Shown here in pieces: positions 17,205 through 24,429 of a stretch of DNA of 64,000 bases. The DNA lies in NCBI RefSeq assembly GCF_009617875.1, contig NZ_BLAV01000001.1, forward strand, positions 4,402,001-4,466,000, written 5' to 3'. The DNA is from Prolixibacter sp. NT017. GTDB lineage: Bacteria > Bacteroidota > Bacteroidia > Bacteroidales > Prolixibacteraceae. Below the pieces are notes generated by a model. The model was not told the origin of the DNA. It saw only the letters and a program-made list of their open reading frames with translations, and did no database searches. Position 1 is the stretch's first letter. The number at the start of each line of letters is the position of its first letter. Made by a program: the position numbers and the translations under genes.

Positions 17205-17663
17205 TTAAAAAGTTCTTTCGCTCAATAGTTTTCCTTCTGAGCCATATTTTTTCCATGTGCCCGATTTCTGTCCGTTCACATAGTTCATTTCATAAATGAG
17301 GTTTCCCTGGTCGTCCCAGATTTTCCAATCACCGTTCTTTTCTCCGTTTTTATAATTAGCGATGGCGACCTTTACTCCCTGCTGGTTGTAAGTAACCCAG
17401 GTTCCGTCCATTTCGTTGTTTTTGTATGAGCAAATACCTTTCAGTTTGCCATCTTCGAAATAGATTTTTGCTTTTCCATCCTTTAAACCATCTTTCAGGT
17501 TCATCTTTGTTTTCGGATTTCCATTGTCGTAGTACTGGGTGTATTCGCCGGTGTAAGGCTTTGAATCGGCAAAGTATATACCGTCTACTTTACTGACTTC
17601 CTGGGCAAATGTATTGGGTAAGAGGAAAAACAATATCGCGATCAATCCAATTAACTTCTTCAT
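17205..17663 (-). CDS. Exported MORN-repeat protein (YwqK-like)
   Basis: A 152-residue protein with a signal peptide (KKLIGLIAILFFLLPNTFAQ) and about five MORN/YwqK-type repeats of roughly 23 residues: examples are YTGEYTQYYDNGNPKTKMN, MDGTWVTYNQQG, KNGDWKIWDDQGN and KSGTWKKYGSEGK. Such repeats form a beta-meander used for binding. It is probably periplasmic or surface-exposed; the automated label 'toxin-antitoxin system YwqK family antitoxin' has no support from neighbours here. The upstream region has GTTAAx repeats 11 bp apart at 17705-17741 similar to those near the phosphate genes. Confidence 0.85.
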   Translation of the reverse strand: MKKLIGLIAILFFLLPNTFAQEVSKVDGIYFADSKPYTGEYTQYYDNGNPKTKMNLKDGLKDGKAKIYFEDGKLKGICSYKNNEMDGTWVTYNQQGVKVAIANYKNGEKNGDWKIWDDQGNLIYEMNYVNGQKSGTWKKYGSEGKLLSERTF

Positions 17664-17950
17664 AACAGCCTCCTTATCTCGTTACGTGTTTTTATTATGC
17701 TAAAGTTAAGTAAAAGTTAACTGAGTTGATTTTTGGTTAACAAAAAATTAATGTTAAATAATTATTTCAAAATGAAATTGATAAAATATGGAATGTGTCT
17801 ATAAAGAGATATTTCAAGTTAAATATTAAATATTTATGCAACATAACATATAGAGTGAGAGTTTTAGAAGCAGCTTATTTGCCGTGAAATGGTGAGACGG
17901 AGGGAGCTAAAAACTGCGAAACGAATGCGAATTGGGTCAGAAAATTCAAT
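17664..17950. promoter_or_regulatory. Intergenic region with GTTAA-type repeats
   Basis: No gene is supported here. GTTAAG (17705), GTTAAC (17716), GTTGAT (17725) and GTTAAC (17736) are spaced 11, 9 and 11 bp, a Pho-box-like arrangement upstream of the minus-strand MORN gene. The remainder is A/T-rich without further structure that I can see. Confidence 0.4.
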
Positions 17951-17982
17951 AAAAAAACCCGCTCCGGGGCAACAGAACGGGT
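17951..17982 (-). terminator. Terminator of the 118-residue gene
   Basis: On the minus strand ACCCGTTC ... GAGCGGGT followed by seven T. It lies 20 bp after the stop at 18003. Confidence 0.75.
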
Positions 17983-18002
17983 CGAATGATTTTGAAATAA
18001 AT

Positions 18003-18359
18003 TTAGTTCGGGTTCTTCAAACTAAAATCAACTTCATTGGCTTTTGGAGTGAGCACAATATTTTCAACGGTTTTGTTTTCGTACGAAATGTAGGAAGCTG
18101 TCAGGTTATATGTGCCCGGTTTCAAATTATCGAAATGGTATTTTCCGTCAAAATCGGTGTAAGCAACCTTATCAGTTCCGTCAATTGACACTTTTACGCC
18201 AACCAGGGTTTCGTTGGTTTTGGTGTCTACAATTTCTCCTGAGAGCTCTGTTACGAAAGCCTTCCCGGTAGAGGTATTTTCTGACTTACTTTCCTTATTG
18301 GCAGCCATCGCAAAAACGGTGCTTCCAATCAATAAAACTGATAAAACAAATTTTTTCAT
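18003..18359 (-). CDS. Free-standing carboxypeptidase-regulatory-like domain protein
   Basis: A 118-residue exported protein: signal peptide (KKFVLSVLLIGSTVFAMA) then one carboxypeptidase-regulatory-like (CarboxypepD_reg) beta-sandwich (about 35-115). The domain strongly resembles the N-terminal domain of the TonB-dependent receptor encoded nearby at 19146-21977: both share an ETL.G..V.I.GT..... TDFDG core and a GTYN...SYISY strand. A lone copy of this domain is unusual; it may bind a partner that normally contacts the receptor. Upstream at 18399-18420 is an exact-phase repeat GGTTACAAAGC/GGTTACAAAGA, a candidate Pho box. Function unknown. Confidence 0.85.
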   Translation of the reverse strand: MKKFVLSVLLIGSTVFAMAANKESKSENTSTGKAFVTELSGEIVDTKTNETLVGVKVSIDGTDKVAYTDFDGKYHFDNLKPGTYNLTASYISYENKTVENIVLTPKANEVDFSLKNPN

Positions 18360-18381
18360 CTCGCTTGTGTTTATTCAACAG

Positions 18382-18420
18382 GAAAAGTATGGGTAAAAGG
18401 TTACAAAGCGGTTACAAAGA
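18382..18420 (-). promoter_or_regulatory. Candidate Pho-type box and -7 element
   Basis: Two adjacent 11-bp direct repeats, GGTTACAAAGC (18399-18409) and GGTTACAAAGA (18410-18420), lie 9 bp from a minus-strand near-consensus -7 element TACTTTTC (18382-18389) of the 118-residue gene. The 11-bp period and the position next to the promoter are those of PhoB boxes. Confidence 0.5.
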
Positions 18421-18485
18421 TGTGAAGATCCGATTAAGATTAATATATAAGGCTCGGTTACTGAGTTAGGAATGAGGGTAACTGA

Positions 18486-18520
18486 AAAACGTCGGCTCTG
18501 TTTTAGGATGCCGGCGTTTT
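18486..18520 (-). terminator. Distal terminator of the TonB-receptor operon
   Basis: AAAAACGTCGGC pairs with GCCGGCGTTTT (one G-T pair), giving a T run on the minus strand. It lies 130 bp beyond the stop of the small lipoprotein. Confidence 0.6.
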
Positions 18521-18530
18521 CAGTTCTTAA

Positions 18531-18566
18531 GAATGAACCAGACCCGGTTGGGATGCTGGTTCATTC
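18531..18566. terminator. Perfect 11-bp hairpin
   Basis: GAATGAACCAG (18531-18541) pairs with CTGGTTCATTC (18556-18566), loop 14 nt. No T run follows, so it may be an mRNA 3'-end stabiliser in tandem with the hairpin at 18486-18520. Confidence 0.5.
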
Positions 18567-18650
18567 GTGCTGTTTAAGCGCTGTCAATTCGATAGAATTT
18601 TACAATTCCGCATGCTGTATAAATAAATTGAAAGCATAAACAGTGGTGTT

Positions 18651-19127
18651 TTAGTCCTTCAGTTTGAAGTATATTTTGAAAGCCTTTTCGTTCCCGTTTG
18701 GCTTATTCCCGACCAGGTAAAAATTCACAACCGGATATTGCGGATAAACGTTTTTCCACATAATATAAGCACTGGTATCCCGACTGGTTGCCGATTTAAA
18801 TGGCAAACCGAAGCGGGTGACGCTTTCGGCACTGTAGGCGACTGTGGGCTTGTGCACAATGATCTCAATTAGCTTATTATGCTTGAACCGAAATTCTGTA
18901 GAGTCGAGAGCATCATACATCTGAATGTATCTCGGTCGACCGAAAAGTAAGCGGTAGAAGGCGGTGTCCGGCCGGGCATCCAACAGCTTTTTGACTTCCG
19001 TTGTATCCGGATGTCCTTTAAACAGCTTTGCATCGAAAATGAGCCCGTTATTTTGCTTTTGCGGGTTGCAGGCGAACATGAGTCCTACAAGCAGGGTAAA
19101 AATGAAAATTTGAACAAATTTCTTCAT
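18651..19127 (-). CDS. Small lipoprotein of unknown function, downstream of the TonB receptor
   Basis: A 158-residue predicted lipoprotein (signal peptide ending LMFAC, Cys20). I do not recognise the domain. The sequence has short hydrophobic strands and a central LLFGRPRYIQMYDALDSTEF segment. Its start lies 18 bp after the stop of the TonB-dependent receptor, so the two are an operon and it may serve the same uptake system as an accessory surface or periplasmic lipoprotein. It is too small and unlike SusD to be a SusD protein. Confidence 0.8.
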   Translation of the reverse strand: MKKFVQIFIFTLLVGLMFACNPQKQNNGLIFDAKLFKGHPDTTEVKKLLDARPDTAFYRLLFGRPRYIQMYDALDSTEFRFKHNKLIEIIVHKPTVAYSAESVTRFGLPFKSATSRDTSAYIMWKNVYPQYPVVNFYLVGNKPNGNEKAFKIYFKLKD

Positions 19128-19145
19128 TTGATTTATCTGTTTTTT

Positions 19146-21977
19146 CTATTTACTTAAGTTATAGCTGAACGAAACAGCATAGGTCCGCCCAAGCTGATAT
19201 TTGGTTGTGTAATAAATGTTGTCTCCGAGCGTGATTTGCTCTTTATAGGTATTGTCCAGAATGTTTTTGGCCTTAAACATCACAGAAACCCGCTTCGACA
19301 AATTCTTTCTCAAAGTAAAATTCATGTCCGGCATTGGCTGTAGGTAAATCGACGGTAAGTCAATCTGGTAAACGATCAGCCGTTTGCCGCTGACGTTATA
19401 ACTCAGGGTCGATTCCCAGCCTTTTTCCAGATTATCATATGATAAACTGGCGTTGAATGTATACGGCGCCTGGTCATACATCGGCCGCGTATCGCTGGCT
19501 CCCGGGTTCCAGGCGCGGATGGCTACCAACTCTTCCGGAGTGACATTCACGTAAGAGTAAACGTAGGTGTAGTTCGCTGCAATACGGAAATTCTTCAGTG
19601 CTTCCGTAAGTGAGCCGAGGTTCTTTCTGATTTCAATCTCCGCACCGTATAAGGTCGATTTGTCAACGTTTTTAAACTGGAACTGACTGGTTGATCCTCC
19701 GGCACGTGGCAACTGTGCGTTCTCAATCGGGTTATAGAACTTTTTATAGAACAGACTTGCCGACAGGTATTCTCCCGGGCTTGGGTATTTTTCCCAGCGC
19801 AGGTCGAAGTTGTTTACCAATGTACGTTTCAGATCGGGATTACCGTTCTGAATGTATCCACCGAAAAAATCATACGTAGCCAGCGGCGCAAACTCCCTGA
19901 ATGAAGGGCGTGCCAACGTGCGGTTGGCAGAAGCGCGAATATTGGTTTTGTCGTTGATATTATAGGTCAGCGCAATCGAAGGAAGCAGGTCATTGGTCTT
20001 AATCGTACCTGTCGAATCGTTAAAGGCGCGCAGTTCCATATCGGTTTTTTCCATCCGGACACCAGCCGTCAGATTCAGTTTCTTCGCAATCGGACTTTCA
20101 ATCATTGCGTAACCCGCGAACAAACGTTGGTAAGCATCGAAGTTGTTGCCGTCGATGTTGATCATCATCAGGTAGTTTTTCAGCGTTCCGTCTACGTAAC
20201 CGAGATTCTGGTCCTGAAAGAAGACGCTGATATCACCGTCGAAATTTTTATTCGATTGGATATTGTACTGGTAAATATTTTCCCGGAATTCACGGTTTTT
20301 GTAGGTATACAAACCACCGAATTTGATCTTTGAATCGCGTCCGCCAAACAATTTCGCCGGAAGGGTAAAATCGAGTTTTGAACTGTTGTTGATCTCCTTC
20401 AGGTCACGATAAAAGCGGGACGGACGGTCAAGGTTTCCCATATAATAAAGGGTGTCTCCCTGTTGATTGATCGTGTATTGGTTCCTGATCATTCGCGTGT
20501 CGGGCTGCTTGATGGAAGAAAGAGTGAATGAGTTGCTCCATTTTACACTCAGGTTGTTCAGGTGCGGAAACACATGTTCACCCCGAAGCTGTCCGTTACG
20601 GAAAGCCCGTTGCGTGTAGGTGATAGCGCGGTTTTGCAAGTGGGTTGTTGAGTCGGGGTTGGCATCCAGCAAGTAACCGTCCTGATAACGAGCATCATTT
20701 GTTCCACTTTGGTTGGTCATCAGACTCAAGCCAATTTTGTTGTTATTGTTGAACTTGTATGAGGTGTTGAACATGGCTCCAAGTAACACTTCATCCTCCG
20801 ATTTATGTTCGGTTGTAGCCATGTGAATGTCACGGTTCAGCGTGGTTTGTCCTTCACTAATTCCCTCGTAGGAATTTTGAACACCATCAGTATAGTTTGA
20901 ATATTTTCGGTTGTACGACAGTCCGAAAATGTATCCGAGCGGTTTACCAAAAAGTTTCACCTGGTCACCTACCGAGAAGCTGAAGCTGTGATTCAGAAAC
21001 TGTGAGGCTTTTCCCGGATTGAATTGGCGGTTTTTAAACGCACGTGAAACAGACGTGATTTCATTCTTATTGAGGTACGGATCGGGGAAATCACTGGCAC
21101 TGTACTGTGCAATTTCTTTCGGTAAGGCCCGGAAGCCGTTATCATATCCCAGGAAGTCGGTTGAACTTCCTTTTGGGGCCAGAAAATCACTGTTAAAATT
21201 GGCTTGCGGATTGTATTCGAGTCCGGCTGAAAATGTCAGGTTAAAGGAAGTCGGAAAATCCTTTGTCGTGATGTCTACCAATCCTCCGGTGAAATCGCCC
21301 GGAAGGTCGGGAGTAAATGTTTTATAAACGATGATGTTGTCAATCAGGTTTGTTGGGAACAAGTCGAGCTGAACCGAGTTTTTGTTCGGGTCAAGACTTG
21401 GAACGTCGGAACCGTTCAGTACCGATTTACTATAGCGGTCACCCAATCCCCTGACAAATACATATTTTCCTGATGTAATGGTGACACCGGTTACCTTTTT
21501 CAGAGCGCCGGCTGCATCACTCACGCCCATGCGTGAAAATTGATCAGCGGTAATGGCGTCGAAAAGTTTGGGTGATTTGCGTTGTAGCGTGAGTAGGGCA
21601 TTTTCGCTGTTTTTGGCCGCTTTAGCGGTAATAACAACTTCATTGATTTCGAGATCGGCCGGTTTCAAGTGGACGATCAACTCTTCCGCGTTACCAGCTT
21701 CAACTTTTACATCGGAAATGACGGTGGTTTGGTATGAAATGTATGAAACCCTGACATTGTATGTGCCAGCGTTTATATTGTTTAGTGTGGCAATTCCATC
21801 AAAATCGGTAATGGTTCCTTTCGAGGTTCCTTCAATCATTACCGTTGCCCCAATCAATGTCTCTCCGGTTTTGTCATCAACCACTGTCAGCCGGACGGAC
21901 CCTGTTGTTTGGGCAAAGGCAGAAAAAACACTACCAATTACCAACATTAGACTTAATACAGCATGCTTGAAATTCAT
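19146..21977 (-). CDS. TonB-dependent outer-membrane receptor with N-terminal regulatory-like domain
   Basis: A 943-residue outer-membrane transporter energised by TonB. Order: signal peptide (to about 22, FSAFAQ), carboxypeptidase-regulatory-like domain (about 25-108), TonB-dependent plug (about 125-240, with VRGLGDRYSKSVLNGSDVPS and TKDFPTSF), then the 22-strand barrel to the C-terminus (RTYAVSFSYNLSK). It is not a classical SusC: there is no SusD partner, and the upstream gene is instead a beta-helix lipoprotein. A small lipoprotein follows 18 bp downstream. The substrate is unknown; proximity to a PiT transporter and PhoR/PhoB, with Pho-like boxes upstream of the group, suggests a phosphorus compound. 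A terminator hairpin at 22081-22108 separates it from the beta-helix gene. Confidence 0.93.
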   Translation of the reverse strand: MNFKHAVLSLMLVIGSVFSAFAQTTGSVRLTVVDDKTGETLIGATVMIEGTSKGTITDFDGIATLNNINAGTYNVRVSYISYQTTVISDVKVEAGNAEELIVHLKPADLEINEVVITAKAAKNSENALLTLQRKSPKLFDAITADQFSRMGVSDAAGALKKVTGVTITSGKYVFVRGLGDRYSKSVLNGSDVPSLDPNKNSVQLDLFPTNLIDNIIVYKTFTPDLPGDFTGGLVDITTKDFPTSFNLTFSAGLEYNPQANFNSDFLAPKGSSTDFLGYDNGFRALPKEIAQYSASDFPDPYLNKNEITSVSRAFKNRQFNPGKASQFLNHSFSFSVGDQVKLFGKPLGYIFGLSYNRKYSNYTDGVQNSYEGISEGQTTLNRDIHMATTEHKSEDEVLLGAMFNTSYKFNNNNKIGLSLMTNQSGTNDARYQDGYLLDANPDSTTHLQNRAITYTQRAFRNGQLRGEHVFPHLNNLSVKWSNSFTLSSIKQPDTRMIRNQYTINQQGDTLYYMGNLDRPSRFYRDLKEINNSSKLDFTLPAKLFGGRDSKIKFGGLYTYKNREFRENIYQYNIQSNKNFDGDISVFFQDQNLGYVDGTLKNYLMMINIDGNNFDAYQRLFAGYAMIESPIAKKLNLTAGVRMEKTDMELRAFNDSTGTIKTNDLLPSIALTYNINDKTNIRASANRTLARPSFREFAPLATYDFFGGYIQNGNPDLKRTLVNNFDLRWEKYPSPGEYLSASLFYKKFYNPIENAQLPRAGGSTSQFQFKNVDKSTLYGAEIEIRKNLGSLTEALKNFRIAANYTYVYSYVNVTPEELVAIRAWNPGASDTRPMYDQAPYTFNASLSYDNLEKGWESTLSYNVSGKRLIVYQIDLPSIYLQPMPDMNFTLRKNLSKRVSVMFKAKNILDNTYKEQITLGDNIYYTTKYQLGRTYAVSFSYNLSK

Positions 21978-22080
21978 AATAAATCTGTTAAAATTCTTAG
22001 ACTGATAAAATTTGGGCTTTGTTATGTTGGTTTACTCGGTTGATTTTTATGTAAAGATTTTGTCACATGGTATTCTAAAA

Positions 22081-22108
22081 AAAAGGGCCAAAGTGAATTG
22101 GCCCTTTT
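22081..22108 (-). terminator. Intra-cluster terminator between beta-helix lipoprotein and TonB receptor
   Basis: Perfect 11-bp stem (AAAAGGGCCAA with TTGGCCCTTTT) with a T run on the minus strand. It could make the lipoprotein mRNA more abundant than the receptor mRNA by partial termination. Confidence 0.8.
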
Positions 22109-22126
22109 GTATATCATCACGGGGTA

Positions 22127-23887
22127 TTAGTTGTTGATCACTTCCCAGGTTTTAGTCCAGTTAGCAAAGAACGGAGTCGTTGCATTGGGGTCAACTGCGC
22201 CTTTGAAACCTGCGTCTTCCAGGCTTGCATTGTATGCAGAAGCAAGACCTGTAGCCACATCAGTAGTTATGTCTGCTGAGGTAGGAGTGAATTTCTGAGC
22301 ACCCGTTCCGAAAGCAGGGTCACCGATTTTGTTTTTCGCCATCAGGTATTTCTCTACATTATATTCCAGAGCAGCATCAGTTTCGTCGCTCAGCTGGAAC
22401 ATGTTGGCAAAGCCGGTAGAATCGTTAGAGAATGCATTGTTGGTATAAATCAGGTTGTTTTCGATTTTCAGCGTTCCGTAACCACCATCGGCAACAGAAA
22501 GCCACATATCGTAACAGCTGGCTGATTTGTTATCAGTTGCATTGATTTTGTCTGTTCTTCTCTCCATGTCAATAGGACCGTCAAATCCGTAGAATACAGA
22601 GTTGATCCAACGTCCTGCCCAACCATCGCGCATATAGATGGTCTGTTTGTTACTAGGAGTAAGGTTATCGTTGGTTCCTTCGTTATAGAGAGTAACGTTA
22701 ACGTTTGCTACGGTAGCAAAAGGTTTTGCAGCTTCGTTAGCACCAACACCACCGTCATCTTCAGAACCGCGTGGGTCGCTACTTTCGTTAACTGAAGCTT
22801 TTTTCCATACCAGGGCGTACTGAACAGTTCCGTGGAAACCTTCGTCTTCGTCAAGACCGTCATCACCGGTGTATGAAAGAACAGCGTGTCTTAGGTTCGG
22901 AGCACCACCGAAGAACTCGATACCATCGTCGAAGTTGGAGAATACTTCAATGTGATCAAGGGTTGTTCCTGAACCTACAGCACCCAGTGAAATACCGTTG
23001 ATTTCGTTGTCGGCGCCAATTACACTACCACCATGACGAACAGATACATATTTCAATACACCTGAGTTGTCGGTATCATCAGTACCACCGTACAATCCGC
23101 GTGTTTCAGTTTCAGGAATACCTTCGATTGATTTTTCGCCACCTTCAGCAACGTTGCTGGTAGTTGCTTTACCAAGAATGATCAATCCACCCCAGGTTTG
23201 GTTGGCATCGTCTGGTACAGAACCATTCAGGTCATCAGCCAGACCCGTCATGATGATAGGCTTGTCTGCGGTACCTTCAGCCATGATTTTAGCACCACGG
23301 GCAACGATTAAAGCAGATGCGCCAGCACCCTGTCCGGGCTGTCCTTTAATGATAGTTCCGGGCTCGATGGTCAACGTTTGACCGTCGTTAACAAAGATGA
23401 AACCACGCAATACATAGATGGTGTCGGCACTCCAGGTTACGGTTCCAATACCATCAGCACTCGCGTATACATCTTTGGTCGGCATTGCCGGCTCAGCAGT
23501 TTTGTTCATCGTTGCTGTAGCATTGTCCGATTTGGAATTGGCATCGGTAATGGTCAGGCTAACTGAACCTGCACCAACTTCGTTGTCAGCAGTAAAGGTA
23601 ACAACTACATCGCCGCTGGTTGCTCCTGCTGTAAGTTCACTCTTAATAGTAGCTGAACCTCCTGTGGCATTTGCAGTGGCTGAATTGTATCCTCCGGGAA
23701 CAGAAACATTGAAAGTAACATCAACGTCTGTAGCAACCTGTACATCGGTGTTGACAGAAGGAGCACTTACAGATGGAGCATCTGCTACTGAAGGGCTGTC
23801 ATTTTTTGAACATGAGTTCAAAACGACTGCGCCCATAATCAGTGTTGCAAACAGGAAAAAATGCAATTTTTTCATAATCCTCTTCAT
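22127..23887 (-). CDS. Surface beta-helix lipoprotein paired with the TonB receptor
   Basis: A 586-residue lipoprotein (lipobox VLNSC). Residues about 28-135 form an Ig-like or low-complexity A/T/S/V-rich part (SVADAPSVSAPSVNTDVQ), and about 140-580 look like a right-handed parallel beta-helix: short repeating strands such as LTIEPGTIIKGQPG, LIVARGAKIMAEG, WGGLIILGKA, and a D-rich turn set FDDGIEFFGGAPN, YTGDDGLDEDEGFHG. The acidic loops could bind calcium. Homologues I recall sit next to TonB receptors of this kind in Bacteroidota and are sometimes wrongly called multidrug transporters. It is probably the surface substrate-capturing partner of the receptor. GTTACA-type repeats lie in its 540-bp upstream region. 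Confidence 0.8.
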   Translation of the reverse strand: MKRIMKKLHFFLFATLIMGAVVLNSCSKNDSPSVADAPSVSAPSVNTDVQVATDVDVTFNVSVPGGYNSATANATGGSATIKSELTAGATSGDVVVTFTADNEVGAGSVSLTITDANSKSDNATATMNKTAEPAMPTKDVYASADGIGTVTWSADTIYVLRGFIFVNDGQTLTIEPGTIIKGQPGQGAGASALIVARGAKIMAEGTADKPIIMTGLADDLNGSVPDDANQTWGGLIILGKATTSNVAEGGEKSIEGIPETETRGLYGGTDDTDNSGVLKYVSVRHGGSVIGADNEINGISLGAVGSGTTLDHIEVFSNFDDGIEFFGGAPNLRHAVLSYTGDDGLDEDEGFHGTVQYALVWKKASVNESSDPRGSEDDGGVGANEAAKPFATVANVNVTLYNEGTNDNLTPSNKQTIYMRDGWAGRWINSVFYGFDGPIDMERRTDKINATDNKSASCYDMWLSVADGGYGTLKIENNLIYTNNAFSNDSTGFANMFQLSDETDAALEYNVEKYLMAKNKIGDPAFGTGAQKFTPTSADITTDVATGLASAYNASLEDAGFKGAVDPNATTPFFANWTKTWEVINN

Positions 23888-24382
23888 TATTTAATTTAAA
23901 ATTCGGGTTCGTTTTTCTTTTTTTGGATTTGATATTTATGTTCACTAATTGCTTCTTTCTCTCTACGGTTTAAAGCCGTTTTTGGTGAAGAAATTAGTTG
24001 TTACATTTTCGTCATATTTTTGAATATCAATCCCTTTCGAATTCGATGTGAAGAACGACGTAAAATATTACACTGTGATTAAGGAATATTAACTTTTGTG
24101 TTACAATAAGGTCGGTGCTGTTACAATTTGATTAATGGTTAATTATCATTAGTACAGCTTATTGTATGGTGTTTTGAATGATGTTACAGAGGTGAGTTGT
24201 AACAATGTAGGGAAGTATTTTTGTCGCAAAATTTCGACAGCTTTTTGGGGGGGGGCGCCTAAACAGGCTGATCAGCAGTATGGAAAGACATTAAAAATGA
24301 ATTACTGGAGGAAAAATTGTCTGGAGTAGATTTCAGCCGGACGAAAAGTGAAAACTTAAGGAGCAATGGTTGGGCAAATAAA
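23888..24382. promoter_or_regulatory. Long upstream region with repeated TGTTACA motifs and a G9 tract
   Basis: No gene is supported in this stretch. TGTTACA occurs at 23999, 24099, 24119 and 24182, and in inverse form TGTAACA at 24198. The first copy is part of a Pho-like pair GTTACAT (24000) and GTCATAT (24011), 11 bp apart. The last two form an inverted repeat with a 9-bp spacer (24182-24204). A run of nine G is at 24247-24255. The set lies upstream of the minus-strand beta-helix lipoprotein gene. Confidence 0.55.
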
Positions 24383-24408
24383 AAAGGGCGGAGAAATTTC
24401 CGCCCTTT
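24383..24408 (-). terminator. Terminator of the GH2 gene
   Basis: AAAGGGCGGA pairs with TCCGCCCTTT; on the minus strand a T run follows. It lies 22 bp beyond the stop of the GH2 gene. Confidence 0.85.
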
Positions 24409-24429
24409 CCATTACCATGTATAATGGTA

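Noticed and set aside
17205..17663. Toxin-antitoxin antitoxin label for the YwqK/MORN protein
   Set aside because: The protein has a signal peptide and no toxin gene lies beside it.
19146..21977. Classical SusC of a SusCD pair
   Set aside because: No SusD-like lipoprotein is adjacent; the neighbouring lipoproteins are a beta-helix protein and a small unknown.
22127..23887. Multidrug transporter label for the beta-helix lipoprotein family
   Set aside because: The protein is a soluble lipoprotein with beta-helix repeats and no transmembrane helices.
23960..23985. Riboswitch or attenuator in the beta-helix gene leader (short ACGG...CCGT hairpin followed by T run)
   Set aside because: The T run follows on the plus strand, opposite to the gene, and the stem is short.
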